64,000 nt of DNA from BOG-1155 sp050012495 (GCA_050012495.1 JBEKHB010000002.1:80471-144470), one strand, 5' to 3'. Numbered from the stretch's first letter, positions 36,528 through 46,031 are shown. Notes: generated from the letters alone by a model not told the origin. Translations and numbers: made by a program.

Positions 36528-38510
36528 CTAAGTCTCCAGGGTATCGGCGAAAAGACCCTTCTCCTGTGTGAGGAGTTTCCCAAGCGCCATCAGGGGGAAG
36601 CAGTTCCGATAATTGTGGTACTTGATCATGAAGTGCTTGGGGAAGCCGGTGGCGGTGAACTCTTCCTCTTCCCAGGTCCCGTCGGACGCCTGTCTCCGGA
36701 GGAGAAACTCTATGCCATTGATCGCTTCCCTGCACGCGCCTTCTCCTGCAGCGATCAAGGCCATCACCACCCAGGCGGTCTGGGAAGCCGTGCTCTTCCC
36801 GCGCATCCTCAAATTCCGGTTGGCATAAGATTCGCAGCACTCCCCCCATCCGCCGTCCGGGTTCTGGTATCGCTTGAGTGTGGCGACGGCTTTTCGTAGG
36901 TAAGGTTTTGTCATATCCTCGTGCATCGAGGCTAAGCCTGTAAGCACCGACCACGTCCCATAGATGTAGTTGACCCCCCACCTGCCCCACCAGAGGCCAT
37001 CCCTTTCCTGCGTTTTTTTAAGGAACTTGAGAGCCCCCCTCACTGCCTTGCTCGACGGGGGATAATCGATGCAGCCAAGCAGCTCGAGCACCCTGCCCGT
37101 GATATCGGGCGTGCTTGGATCGATCATCGCCTCCAGGTCTCCGAAGGGTATCTGGTTCAACACCTCCACATTGTTGTCCACATCAAAGGCGCCCCATCCC
37201 CCGTCCTTCCCCTGCATGCCCAGCACCCATCCGACCGCTCTCTTAAAGTCCTCGGGTTTAAGGAACCGATCATGGCCGCACCTATTCAGGAGCATGAGCA
37301 CGACCGCGGTGTCGTCTATGTCGGGATACCAGTTGTTGACGAATTCGAAAGCCCATCCCCCCGGCTCAAGGTGGGGCCTCTTCACGCTCCAGTCCCCCTT
37401 CTTGAATATCTGCTTGCCGGCCAGCCACTGGCAGGCGTTTACCATGGCAGGATGGCTTTCCTTCAGGCCGGAGCAGAAAAGGGCGAGGGCGGTGAGGGCG
37501 GTGTCCCACACGGGTGAGATGCACGATTGGAGCACCAGCTCATCCTCCCCCTCGATGGTGCATCTTTCCAGCGCTTCAAGACCTTTCCGCACCGGCCCGT
37601 ATGAAAGGTCGTGACCCTCAACGAGCAGGGCAAGAATAGAGTTGACCATGGCCGGCTGTATCCCTCCCCAGTCGCCGGTCTCTTCCTGATGATCCCGGAT
37701 CCAGCGCATGGCCCGTTCCAGACCCTTCTTTCTGAAAGACCGCACACGGCTCTCCTCGGTCGCTTTTATCAATTTATCCAGTTGCGCAAAGAACCGCTTC
37801 CACGAGAGAATGCCCTTGCCCCGTGTGGCTGACCCGCCGGCCGGGTCACGAGCTATGAGTTCTTGCACCCCTCGGCCCTCAGGAATAGCCTTGACGGGTT
37901 TCGCGTCGAGCACGACCGAGAGGGGCACAAAGGTGGCCCTTGCCCAACTTGAAAAATTGTAGATGTTGAGGGGGAACCAGGGAGGCAGAAGCACGATCTC
38001 CACGGGAACCGAAGGGATGCCTTTCCAGTCATACTGGCCGAAGAGGGCAAGGAATATCTTCGTAAAGAACCTGCTTTTCGCCGGGCCTCCGTTGGCGATG
38101 ATAAATCGCCGGGCTCTTTCGAGGCGGGGGTCCTCTGCGGGATATCCTGCGAGCTTCAGGGCAAAATAGGCCTCTATGCTGGTACTGAGGTCCCCCTTGC
38201 CGCCCTTGTGTATTGCCCATGTGCCGTCGGGCCTCTGATGCTTCAGGATATGGTTCGCAATCTTTGCGTTTCTCTCTTTGTCTTCGATGCCCGCAAAAGT
38301 GAGGAGCATGAGATATTCCGCAGTGATCGTCACATTCGATTCCAGCTCGAACCACCAGTCACCATCCGGATGCTGGCAGCGGATGAAGTAGTGGCGACTC
38401 CGTTCGATGGCAACCGACACCCGACCGGCCAGGTCCCGGCGGTGCGTGGGCTCTTGCCCTGCTTCAGCTTCAGCAGACAAGAGGCGAAGGTTATCAATGA
38501 GCATGTGCAA
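36528..38510 (-). CDS. shc: Squalene-hopene cyclase
   Basis: 660 aa, family length. It has the catalytic acid motif DIDDTA (residues 397-402) and many QW repeats (for example QHPDGDWWFE, QRPDGTWAI, GKDGGWGAF, NPDGGWGECCES, ASDGTWEEEE). It folds squalene into hopene on the inner membrane face. It is the key enzyme of the cluster (HpnF class). The gene follows hpnK with an 11-nt gap. Confidence 0.97.
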   Translation of the reverse strand: MHMLIDNLRLLSAEAEAGQEPTHRRDLAGRVSVAIERSRHYFIRCQHPDGDWWFELESNVTITAEYLMLLTFAGIEDKERNAKIANHILKHQRPDGTWAIHKGGKGDLSTSIEAYFALKLAGYPAEDPRLERARRFIIANGGPAKSRFFTKIFLALFGQYDWKGIPSVPVEIVLLPPWFPLNIYNFSSWARATFVPLSVVLDAKPVKAIPEGRGVQELIARDPAGGSATRGKGILSWKRFFAQLDKLIKATEESRVRSFRKKGLERAMRWIRDHQEETGDWGGIQPAMVNSILALLVEGHDLSYGPVRKGLEALERCTIEGEDELVLQSCISPVWDTALTALALFCSGLKESHPAMVNACQWLAGKQIFKKGDWSVKRPHLEPGGWAFEFVNNWYPDIDDTAVVLMLLNRCGHDRFLKPEDFKRAVGWVLGMQGKDGGWGAFDVDNNVEVLNQIPFGDLEAMIDPSTPDITGRVLELLGCIDYPPSSKAVRGALKFLKKTQERDGLWWGRWGVNYIYGTWSVLTGLASMHEDMTKPYLRKAVATLKRYQNPDGGWGECCESYANRNLRMRGKSTASQTAWVVMALIAAGEGACREAINGIEFLLRRQASDGTWEEEEFTATGFPKHFMIKYHNYRNCFPLMALGKLLTQEKGLFADTLET

Positions 38511-38521
38511 TAGAATCCCCT

Positions 38522-39433
38522 TTACAGTGCGGTGCTTCTCTCATAGGCCGGCCTGACATGCAGCGGCTGCCCCGAAAGCTCTCTGAAACCCACGAGTTGA
38601 AGGCCCAGGGTTTTGAGACGATGGTGTACCCGCTTTGAGGTGACCCCTTTGGTCTCCCCCCGGCCCGGTGACGAACCCAAATCCGGATGGAGGTAAATCT
38701 CGCTCGCCCCACCCTTTACGTAGGGCAGGAGGGCGAGAAGGTACTTTTCATCCATCCTCCCGGTTCCGGAAAGCCCGTACACGTTGTCCAAGGCCCGCAG
38801 TCCATGTCTGTGGGCTATCCGCAAATTCCGGTCGGCGAGAAGTCCGAAAACGAGCCACGTGAAAAAGGCCTTTACGTCCCAAAGGGGCGCATGGAGGCCG
38901 AGCACGAGAGATAAGGGCTCGCGGGGTATCCTTATCCAGGCGATACCCCTCCCGCCTGCCTCCCTCGCGATGATTTCGAACAGGAGCGGGTGCATATGGA
39001 GATGGTGATGGCAGTCGACATGAGTAGGGTGGATACCGGCCTTTTCCACCCTGTCGAACTGCGCTTTCACCTCGGCCCCGATCTGGTCGGCGAGGTGCTT
39101 TCTCAACCTCCAATACGTAACGCCGGCCCGCATCGGACTTCTCTCGAAACGGCCCTCGCTGTCGACGAGACCCGGGACGTCGGCGGGTGAGAGAACCGGC
39201 CACCCGTCGGAAAGCATGATGTGGAGTCCCACCGAGAGCTTCGGGTATCTCGCGGCGAGGTCGACTGCCTCCGCAAAGGCATCCCCCCCCGCGACGATGC
39301 TTGCAGCGGTGAGCACGCCCCCGTCACAGGCTGCGGCGACGGCCCGGTTGACGGAAGGGGAGCAACCGAAATCATCGGCCGTAACGACGAGGTACCTGCT
39401 CTCCCCTGACGGCGTGGACCCTCCGGCCATCAC
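38522..39433 (-). CDS. hpnK: Hopanoid biosynthesis protein HpnK (YdjC-like deacetylase)
   Basis: 303 aa. YdjC-fold features include VVTADDFGCSPSVN, GLHIMLSDGWPVL and HVDCHHHLHMHP (metal-binding histidines). In known systems HpnK removes the acetyl group from the N-acetylglucosamine added by HpnI. It overlaps hpnJ by 4 nt. Confidence 0.93.
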   Translation of the reverse strand: MMAGGSTPSGESRYLVVTADDFGCSPSVNRAVAAACDGGVLTAASIVAGGDAFAEAVDLAARYPKLSVGLHIMLSDGWPVLSPADVPGLVDSEGRFERSPMRAGVTYWRLRKHLADQIGAEVKAQFDRVEKAGIHPTHVDCHHHLHMHPLLFEIIAREAGGRGIAWIRIPREPLSLVLGLHAPLWDVKAFFTWLVFGLLADRNLRIAHRHGLRALDNVYGLSGTGRMDEKYLLALLPYVKGGASEIYLHPDLGSSPGRGETKGVTSKRVHHRLKTLGLQLVGFRELSGQPLHVRPAYERSTAL

Positions 39434-40845
39434 GCCACCGCCTTTCGCTTCGCCATGAAAGAAAAAAACTCCCTCCCCTCTCTGATCCGCCGGGAGAATT
39501 CACCCCTGTCTTTGAGCATCTCCTTCAAAATCCTCAAAATCGGGGCGGGCCTCAGATAAAAGCGCCGGTAGAAGACTTCGACCGCGGCGAATATCTCCTC
39601 TTTTGAGAGCCATGGATACGCCATGACCGAATTCTGGATGCCTTCCCGCACGAGCCCTCCTCCCTCTCCGACGAGCCATCCTTCGCGCTTTGCCTGCTCG
39701 TAAAGCGCTGTTCCCGGATATGGAGCGGCAAGAGAAACCTGCATGCTGTAAGGGTCGATCTCACGGCTGAACCGCATGGTCTCTTCCATGGTCGACCGCG
39801 TTTCTCCCGGCAAGCCAAGTATGAAGGCGCCGTGAATGAGCACGCCGGCTTCTTTTGCTGCCCGTGAGAACCTGCGCGCCCCTTCGAGGTTTATACCCTT
39901 CCTGATATTGTTCAGTATGAGCTGGTTGCCCGATTCAAAGCCAACCACCAAGAGTCGCAACCCGTTGTCCTTGAGCATCTCCAGCGTCCTTTTCGGCACG
40001 TTGGCCCTGGCGTTGCACGACCAGGTGACGCCGAGGCGGCCGACCTTCCGGCCGATCTCTTCCAACTGCGGATGGTCCGTAAAGGTGTCGTCGTCGAAAA
40101 AAAACTCCTTCACCTGGGGAAAGAGCGCTTTCGCGCATGAGAGCTCCTCGCAGATATTGTCCGGGCTGCGTACCCGGTATGTGCCCCCCCCTATGGTCTG
40201 CGGCCACAAACAATAGGTGCAGCGACCCCGGCATCCACGCCCTGCATAGAATGAGACATAGGGGTGCTTCAGGTAACCGATGAAGTAATTCTCGATGTGC
40301 AGGTCCCTGGCATAGACGCCTGTCACAAAAGGAAGGCGATCAAGGTCACGGATGAGCGGTCTTGGCAGGGTCCGGTGAATAGAACCATTCGCACGGAACA
40401 CGATCCCCTTCACCGTATCAAGCGATCGGCCTTCCGAAATCTCAACGACCGTGTCGTCGAACTCGCCGATTGCGACAAAGTCGAGACCCGGTGACGCCGC
40501 GAGACTCTCTTCGGGGGAGACGGTCACATGAGGGCCGACCATGCCGATCACGAGGTGAGGGTGCGTCTCCCTGAGGCTGATCGCCAGTGCCGCATCATTC
40601 TCGAAAGTCGGTGTGCCCGTGTGAATTACGACAAGCTCGTAGCTGCCTGTCTCACGGATAACCTCTTCCCGCGTTATGCCCTCGGCCGAGGCATCGAGCA
40701 GCCTCGCCCCCGGTATCATGCCTGCCGGATAGGCGAGCCAGGTCGGATACCAGAACGAGCGGACCTCCCGGCACGCCTGGTAGCGCGAGCCCGCACTACC
40801 GTCGAAGCCCTTAAATGAGGGTGGATTGAGAAGTAGGGTTTCCAT
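39430..40845 (-). CDS. hpnJ: Hopanoid biosynthesis radical SAM protein HpnJ
   Basis: 471 aa. N-terminal B12-binding-like domain (about 1-150), then a radical SAM core with C205-x3-C209-x2-C212 (RGCRGRCTYC). It forms the cyclitol ether (ring contraction) of composite hopanoids in other bacteria. It is the first gene of the minus-strand hopanoid operon. Confidence 0.93.
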   Translation of the reverse strand: METLLLNPPSFKGFDGSAGSRYQACREVRSFWYPTWLAYPAGMIPGARLLDASAEGITREEVIRETGSYELVVIHTGTPTFENDAALAISLRETHPHLVIGMVGPHVTVSPEESLAASPGLDFVAIGEFDDTVVEISEGRSLDTVKGIVFRANGSIHRTLPRPLIRDLDRLPFVTGVYARDLHIENYFIGYLKHPYVSFYAGRGCRGRCTYCLWPQTIGGGTYRVRSPDNICEELSCAKALFPQVKEFFFDDDTFTDHPQLEEIGRKVGRLGVTWSCNARANVPKRTLEMLKDNGLRLLVVGFESGNQLILNNIRKGINLEGARRFSRAAKEAGVLIHGAFILGLPGETRSTMEETMRFSREIDPYSMQVSLAAPYPGTALYEQAKREGWLVGEGGGLVREGIQNSVMAYPWLSKEEIFAAVEVFYRRFYLRPAPILRILKEMLKDRGEFSRRIREGREFFSFMAKRKAVA

Positions 40846-41249
40846 ATCAGAAAACAGCGTTAACGCCGCCGGTTGCCTTTTACAGCGCTGCCCAAGTACC
40901 TCGGTATTGTGAGCATCGCGTCATCTTTTGTCAACCTAACCCGGCCTGAAACCTAAACACGACAAGAACATTCAGCCTTCCCGTTTTCCTGAAAGGAATG
41001 ACGTGTCGATGAAATTTGCTACACGTAGTTTATCGTGGCGAGCCGCAACTGTCAATAACTCCTCAAGGCAGTGGGCGATGGCAGGGGCGGCGTTGTGAAC
41101 AAACAAGCAGACAACCGGTCGTTTCTTGGCGTTTTTGCTGTTGTTTGCCCTTTTTTACCCTCTTCAGCACGCATTTGTCACCAACCGTCTTTCGCAACCC
41201 CTTCCTGATTCCCTTCTCCTGCAAGCCTTTCAGAAGGGGGGGTGGACGA
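40846..41249. other. Intergenic region upstream of hpnJ
   Basis: No gene seen. The hopanoid operon promoter must lie here, but I see no strong sigma-70 match on the minus strand. It contains a dispersed repeat at 41093-41202. Confidence 0.5.
41093..41202 (+). repeat. Dispersed repeat, also at the right window edge
   Basis: The stretch around TTTACCCTCTTCAGCACG and onward to ACCAACCGTCTTTCGCAACCCC closely matches 63905-64000 (TTTACCCTCTTCAGCACG, then TAACCGTCTTTAGCACCCC). No ORF. The full length is unknown because the second copy runs off the window. Confidence 0.65.
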
Positions 41250-41495
41250 TTGATAGTGCACGGTTTGAAAGTTTATACATACTCAGAGGCCAGAGAGAAA
41301 TTAGCCAGCATCCTGGAGGAGTCCAAGACCGAAGAAGTGGTTATCCGACGCCGTAAGGGTGATACGTATGCTATTGTCCCCCGGTCCTTACGTCCCCGCC
41401 GCTCCCCGTTCGATGTTCCCGGCCTGAGTAAACGCATCACCAAGGAACAGATAATTGAGGCGATTCGCGAATCCAGAGAGCGGGCAGAAAAGTAG
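41250..41495 (+). CDS. Phd/YefM family antitoxin without a toxin partner
   Basis: About 81 aa. The motif KVYTYSEAREKLASILEESK and EVVIRRRKGDTYAIVPR match the Phd/YefM fold, in which the N-terminus binds DNA and the C-terminus the toxin. The start is uncertain (TTG 41250 or GTG 41256, after AAGGGGGGG). No RelE, Doc or VapC gene follows; the next gene is convergent, so it appears to be a solitary antitoxin. Confidence 0.8.
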   Translation: MIVHGLKVYTYSEAREKLASILEESKTEEVVIRRRKGDTYAIVPRSLRPRRSPFDVPGLSKRITKEQIIEAIRESRERAEK

Positions 41496-41507
41496 CCTGT
41501 CCCTTTC

Positions 41508-43976
41508 CTACGCCTTGAACCAGTTCGTCGTCTCGCTCAGCTCGAAGGCTATCTTCGACAGTTCTTCGGATGTGCCCCTCATATCCGCGGAAGAGCCCCG
41601 GAGCTGGCGCGTCACCGTCGCGATGTTCTCCATGTTCTTTGTGACTTCGTTTGCGGTAGACGACTGCTCCTCCATGGCGACGGCAATGCGGTCGACCATG
41701 TCGGCGACCTTTTCCACGTAGGAGACCACGCCGTCCATGGCGGACAGGGTCTCGGCGGTCTGCCCCGACACCTTGCCCACGGAGTGCTTCTGCGCCTGCA
41801 TGGAGGCGACCGACCTTTTGATCTCCTTCTGCATCCTTTCGATCATGCCGGCTATCTCGTTGGCTGCCACTACGGTCTTCTCCGCAAGCTCCCTCACGTT
41901 GTCGGCGACAACCGCAAAGCCCCTGCCCTGCTCACCCGCGCGGGCTGCCTCGATTGCGGCGTTCAGGGCAAGCAGGTTCGTCTGGTCCGCGATCTCCTTG
42001 ATCAGATCGACTATGCTCTGGACCTCTTCCGAGTTTTTGCCGAGGGACTCCACCTCTTTGGCGGACTCGTTGACCGTCTCGACGAACCGGCTGAGCTCCC
42101 TGCCGCTTGAGTGGACTACGCCTTTGCCGTCAAGGGCGATCTTCTTCATCGACTTTGCAGCTTCCGAGGTCTTAAGCGCGTTTTTGGCCACCTCATCCGT
42201 GGTCTGGGACATCTCCACCATGGCGCCTGCCGCCTGCTCCACTTGAGCCGCCTGCTCGCCTGAGCCCTGGTCCAGGGACCGGGCGGTGGCGGAGAGCTCG
42301 TCAGAGCTCGACGCAAGGCCGGAAGCGGCAAGCCGTATCTTCCCCACGATCTCTTTCAGGTTCTGCACCATCTTCGCCACAGACGCCTCCACCCTGCCGA
42401 TCTCGTCATTGGCGCTCGCACATACTTCGTGGGTAAGGTTGCCGGATGCGATCTCGTCGGTCACCGAGATGAGCCGGGACAGGGGCTTCGAGATGGAGCG
42501 GTAGATCCATGCGCCGAAGCCTATGCCAAAGACTACGGCAATCACGCCAATGATGATGACGAGCATCGTGCTGTCCCTCACCATGCTGTTAACCTCGACG
42601 ATCGACTGCTCCTGAGCGCCTCTGGCCGTGGCCATGGTCTTCTTGGCGGCTTCCGCCTGTCGCAGGACAATGGACCGCAATCCCTCCATGGCGTCCCGGG
42701 CCTTTTCCTTCATGGCGAGCTGGTTGCGGACTTTCGCGACAATGCCGTCGCCGGCAAAGAGCAGGCCCTTCATGGAGCCTGTGCCCGAAAGTGCGTTCGA
42801 GAGCATCTTCCTCTCTTCTTTTGCGCCCAGGTCCGCGAGCGATGCGTCGAGCGACTTCGAGACCTTGTCGATCTTCACGAACGCATCGGTGAGGGCGGCG
42901 GCTATCTCGTCTACCTCCTTGGCGCTCCCTACCGTAAAGAGCCGGGTGGCGAGCCCCTCTGTCGACAGGCCCAGGGAGGTCAGCTCGGACGCGCCGTAGA
43001 GGACGGACGTGGCCTTGCCCACCTGGGTGAAGATCGTGCCCTGCTCGCCCGATTCGGCGGCAGACTCGTCGCCGACGCTTTTGCCCTCGTTATCTATGAG
43101 CACCAGGGCCATCTTTATTACGGTGAGCATATTCGTCTTGAGGTCATCATACTGCTTCCGCACCTCCGGTGCGGCCTTCGCAACAAGAGATGTCCTTAAA
43201 GCCACGAGCTGCTCGCCGGTGTCGCCAAGGCCCTTCATGCTTTGGGCGAATTGGCCGTGCTGATCCTCCGCACTCTTGAATATGATCGGTCCGTAGGAAT
43301 CGGCCGTGAGCACGGCCCCTTTCGCCTTGAGCCCCATCACTTCCAGCGTCTGCTTGTCCGTCACGGTATCGAGCTCGTGGCACCATACCTGGAGGTCCTT
43401 CAACTGCATCGTCATGTCCTGAATTATCCGCAAACGCTCGGCGATGCTGTTTGTCGCAGCCAGAGATTTCCCATAGGCCGCGGAGCGGGCCGACTGAAGG
43501 GACCTCACTTTCTGATCGAGTCCTTTGAGCCTCTGGGAGACGTCCTTCAGCTTCTCCCGGACCTGGTTGTTGGCGCCGACCGCCTCTGCCTCTATCTTCA
43601 GCCTCTGCCCGGTGACGGTGAAAAGCTGCTGCGCCTCTCCGCTCAATTCACGGTAGGCTTCCATTTTCTTGTCGGAGAGGGCCTCGACCGCACTTTGCGC
43701 CTTCTTCACCTGGTCGAGGCTTGCTTCTGCCTCCTGCCGGTACGTCTGGAGCTCCGCCGGGTTCACTGCCCAGCCCACCTTTACCAGGTCGGCGGTGGCC
43801 GCGTGGATGGCCCGCTGCAGCTCCATGCTCCTCGTCTGGAAGGGCGTGCTCTTTTCCGTAAGGTCGTAGAGCTTGCTCTTGACGAACCCCATGCCGATCA
43901 CGCTTGCAAGCACCACCGCGACTATCACGCCGAGCACGGTCACTACGTTTAATGTCAGCTTGGATTTGATGGTCAT
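41508..43976 (-). CDS. Methyl-accepting chemotaxis protein
   Basis: 822 aa. Membrane helix about 10-32, a long helical periplasmic domain (about 35-470), second helix about 475-495, HAMP, and the signalling domain with the hairpin tip EIADQTNLLALNAAIEAARAG. It controls chemotaxis through CheW/CheA. The large, helical periplasmic domain has no family I can name, so the ligand is unknown. No che genes are in the window. Confidence 0.93.
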   Translation of the reverse strand: MTIKSKLTLNVVTVLGVIVAVVLASVIGMGFVKSKLYDLTEKSTPFQTRSMELQRAIHAATADLVKVGWAVNPAELQTYRQEAEASLDQVKKAQSAVEALSDKKMEAYRELSGEAQQLFTVTGQRLKIEAEAVGANNQVREKLKDVSQRLKGLDQKVRSLQSARSAAYGKSLAATNSIAERLRIIQDMTMQLKDLQVWCHELDTVTDKQTLEVMGLKAKGAVLTADSYGPIIFKSAEDQHGQFAQSMKGLGDTGEQLVALRTSLVAKAAPEVRKQYDDLKTNMLTVIKMALVLIDNEGKSVGDESAAESGEQGTIFTQVGKATSVLYGASELTSLGLSTEGLATRLFTVGSAKEVDEIAAALTDAFVKIDKVSKSLDASLADLGAKEERKMLSNALSGTGSMKGLLFAGDGIVAKVRNQLAMKEKARDAMEGLRSIVLRQAEAAKKTMATARGAQEQSIVEVNSMVRDSTMLVIIIGVIAVVFGIGFGAWIYRSISKPLSRLISVTDEIASGNLTHEVCASANDEIGRVEASVAKMVQNLKEIVGKIRLAASGLASSSDELSATARSLDQGSGEQAAQVEQAAGAMVEMSQTTDEVAKNALKTSEAAKSMKKIALDGKGVVHSSGRELSRFVETVNESAKEVESLGKNSEEVQSIVDLIKEIADQTNLLALNAAIEAARAGEQGRGFAVVADNVRELAEKTVVAANEIAGMIERMQKEIKRSVASMQAQKHSVGKVSGQTAETLSAMDGVVSYVEKVADMVDRIAVAMEEQSSTANEVTKNMENIATVTRQLRGSSADMRGTSEELSKIAFELSETTNWFKA

Positions 43977-44346
43977 CCTTCGACTCCTTCAAAAAAGCTT
44001 CGCGCACCTTGAACGACACGGGGTCGCTTTCCGGGGAGCGTGCCATCCCTGTATGGCTTCATTATCGGCATACAGTCGTAATCACTTAAATGGCCGCCGC
44101 CCGGAGAAACTTTGTTTTTCAAAAACAGGCGCTATCCGTAGGGCTTTTCGAAAAACTGATAGAAGCAGGCTATGGTAAATCCGAAGATGACGTGAAATGA
44201 ACGACCCCGCCGCAAGCCTTCGGGGAATATACCCGAAGGGATTCACAAGGCCGGCGACAAAGGCCCACTTACCCAATTTTACCGGCATGCCCCGGTGATT
44301 TCCCGGTCAGCTTTCTTCCTGGGGTCGAGCGGTTGAAGGAAGAAAA
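43977..44346. other. Intergenic region between receptor gene and prophage
   Basis: I see no firm gene. On the minus strand a hairpin (CCTTCGGG and its complement around TATATT) lies near 44218-44245, and a 68-codon ORF (44082-44288) has no ribosome site. The receptor promoter should lie here but is not clear. Confidence 0.4.
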
Positions 44347-44372
44347 TGGAGATGGCGGGATTCGAACCCGCG
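44347..44372. repeat. Prophage attachment site, left
   Basis: 26 bp identical to part of the tRNA-Ala gene at 54386-54411 (TGGAGATGGCGGGATTCGAA and six more). Only the tRNA tail is present here; the CCA end and the rest of the cloverleaf are missing, so it is an att remnant and not a tRNA. Confidence 0.85.
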
Positions 44373-44432
44373 CTCCATACGAGGGTAAGTCGTGTAGTAT
44401 CAGCCACTTACCTACGCATACCCCCCTTAAAA

Positions 44433-44451
44433 ACTGTCACCAGACTGTCAC
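44433..44451 (+). repeat. Tandem ACTGTCAC pair near the left att site
   Basis: ACTGTCACCAGACTGTCAC holds two ACTGTCAC units 3 nt apart. The identical 19 bp occurs at 54318-54336, inside the 3' end of the integrase gene, near the right att site. The arrangement suggests integrase arm-binding sites at both prophage ends. Confidence 0.55.
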
Positions 44452-44520
44452 TGGCTCGCCTCTCAAGGTGTGTAAAGGGAAGCGGCTTAAGTTCGCACCG
44501 GTGGTCGTGTTCTTCCGTCT

Positions 44521-44582
44521 ATAGAAGCGTAATAGAAGCGAGAGAGTTAAGACGCCCGAGGTCTACGGACTGGAGGCGTCTT
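44521..44582 (+). other. Possible phage replication origin: direct repeats and hairpin
   Basis: Two copies of ATAGAAGCG (44521-44529, 44532-44540) lie 11 bp apart in register. They are followed by a hairpin: AAGACGCC (44549-44556) and GGCGTCTT (44575-44582), 18-nt loop, then TT. Direct repeats beside a hairpin are what a rolling-circle initiator recognises. No experiment supports this. Confidence 0.45.
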
Positions 44583-44623
44583 TTGCGTTTGGGAGATATG
44601 CAGTGAAATAGGGAGAGAAAAAA

Positions 44624-44661
44624 TGCCACCCGGCGAGTCTTGGCGGGCCTTCCGGGTGGCA
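44624..44661. repeat. 10-bp hairpin just upstream of rep
   Basis: TGCCACCCGG (44624-44633) pairs perfectly with CCGGGTGGCA (44652-44661) around 18 nt. A-runs flank both sides, so on the minus strand it would be a good intrinsic terminator, and on ssDNA it could be a packaging signal or minus-strand origin. Confidence 0.5.
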
Positions 44662-44679
44662 AAAAACAGGTGAGGTGTT

Positions 44680-45492
44680 ATGGTCCTCAAGCCACAGTAT
44701 AGCAACCCGGTTTCTAATGTTCAAGTGATCCAGTACAAAATCGACCTGGTCGTGAAGTTCCTTGACCGGCTGGTGCCGGGCAAGCCTGGGGGCGGTCTGC
44801 GTGGCGAGATCACCAGTTGGTCAAGGGCAAGCATAAGGAGGTTCATGCTCATGGTCAAGAATTCCAGTTGTGAGTGGGTCGGGCTTATCACACTCACCTA
44901 TCCGCGCGAGTACAGCGCCGATGGAAAGGCCGTGAAAAAGCAGTTGAACAGCTTTTTGCAATACTTGAGGCGGCTTCATTGCTCGTACTCCTGGGTTCTT
45001 GAGTTCCAGAAAAGGGGCGCTCCTCACTTCCATATTCTCGTCTCGGGCTTCGTCCCGAAAGATGAGGTTGCTACGCGCTGGTTCAACATCGTCGGGTCGG
45101 GCGATCTAAAGCACCTGTGCGCGGGGACAAGGGTCGAGGGGATAGACGGTGACAAGAACAGGCTGCTTCGTTACCTGTTCTCGTATCTGAAGAAGGCGGA
45201 TCAAAAGAAAGTACCCGACGAATACAAGGACGTTGGCCGCTGGTGGGGATCGACACGGAGCATCCTGCGGGAAGTCGGAAAGATCGTCCTTAAATGCAAA
45301 GAATTCGAGGTCCGCAAGGTGCTGCGGATCGTTCGGAAGTACTACGAACGGAAGATCAAGAGTTGGGGCTTTACCTGGAAATGGGCAAGGCAGAGGGGTT
45401 TCATCGGCTGGGACTGCTCGGCCGTGTGGGATAGGCTCCTTTCGGAGCAAAATCAAATCTTTAAGGGGGTGCGTCAATGTTATCAGTCTTAG
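44680..45492 (+). CDS. Rolling-circle replication initiator (HUH endonuclease, pII/RstA-like)
   Basis: 270 aa. HUH order: motif 1 LITLTYP (69-75), metal-binding HFH in PHFHILVSG (116-118) and a tyrosine motif LLRYLFSYLKK (Tyr165 or Tyr169). Such proteins nick one strand of the phage DNA and start rolling-circle copying. Ribosome site GTGAGG before the ATG. It ends over the next gene's start (16-nt overlap). Single-tyrosine use cannot be told from sequence. Confidence 0.88.
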   Translation: MVLKPQYSNPVSNVQVIQYKIDLVVKFLDRLVPGKPGGGLRGEITSWSRASIRRFMLMVKNSSCEWVGLITLTYPREYSADGKAVKKQLNSFLQYLRRLHCSYSWVLEFQKRGAPHFHILVSGFVPKDEVATRWFNIVGSGDLKHLCAGTRVEGIDGDKNRLLRYLFSYLKKADQKKVPDEYKDVGRWWGSTRSILREVGKIVLKCKEFEVRKVLRIVRKYYERKIKSWGFTWKWARQRGFIGWDCSAVWDRLLSEQNQIFKGVRQCYQS

Positions 45493-45761
45493 AAGGAACG
45501 GTTACGTATGTCGAGGAAAAGAGCATCAAGCGGGACGGCAAGCCGGAAGAGCGTTACCGGACGGTGACGGTGCTGCAGAATCCGGCCGGGTCAAAGCCTG
45601 AGTTGCAAGACGTGAAGGTGCTCGGCGGGCTTAAGGTCGAGATGGGTCAGAAAGTGAAATGGCCGGTGAGGTCCATGGCATACCTGAAGAGGGATTTCCA
45701 GGGCAATGCTCAGGGCGCGGGCCTGTCGGTCACGGTGATCGAGACAGATCAAGGGAGGTGA
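45477..45761 (+). CDS. Probable phage ssDNA-binding protein (pV-like)
   Basis: 94 aa, rich in beta-type residues, with a strong ribosome site (AAGGGGGTG). It has no clear family match by eye, but size, fold type and position directly after the initiator fit the pV/RstB class that coats the single-stranded genome. An OB fold is plausible. Confidence 0.55.
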   Translation: MLSVLEGTVTYVEEKSIKRDGKPEERYRTVTVLQNPAGSKPELQDVKVLGGLKVEMGQKVKWPVRSMAYLKRDFQGNAQGAGLSVTVIETDQGR

Positions 45762-45768
45762 TGAAATC

Positions 45769-45975
45769 GTGAAGCGGTTAGGTTTCGCTGCTCTGATGGC
45801 GGGACTCGGTACGGCGGTTGCGGCGGGGGTCGCTCGCGCGGATTGGACGCCCATGATCTCCAGTTCGTCATTCGCGGGGATCACCACGGATGCGGGCACG
45901 GCTGCATCGGGTATCGTCGGGGTCTGCCTTATCGTGGCGGGCCTGGGTGTCCTGGTTCGGGTTCTTACGAGGTAG
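45769..45975 (+). CDS. Coat-protein-like precursor 1
   Basis: 68 aa, GTG start after GGGAGGTGA. Signal peptide ending near ARA (residues 1-24), mature part of about 44 aa with a short polar N-terminus, one hydrophobic helix (GIVGVCLIVAGLGVLVRVL) and a basic end. This is the build of an inovirus coat protein. It sits just before the stronger pVIII candidate and might be a second major or a minor coat. Confidence 0.7.
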   Translation: MKRLGFAALMAGLGTAVAAGVARADWTPMISSSSFAGITTDAGTAASGIVGVCLIVAGLGVLVRVLTR

Positions 45976-46031
45976 TGCAGTACGCCGGTCCGTATGGGCC
46001 GCGCGAATTTCTTAATCAAGGAGGTGCGGAA

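Noticed and set aside
44082..44288. 68-codon ORF before the chemotaxis receptor (minus strand)
   Set aside because: No ribosome site and a GC-rich hairpin inside it; no homologue I can recall. Not enough to call a gene.
44347..44372. tmRNA or tRNA 3' end
   Set aside because: Only 26 bp of tRNA tail is present, without CCA or a cloverleaf. It matches the tRNA-Ala at 54383 and is best read as an att site.
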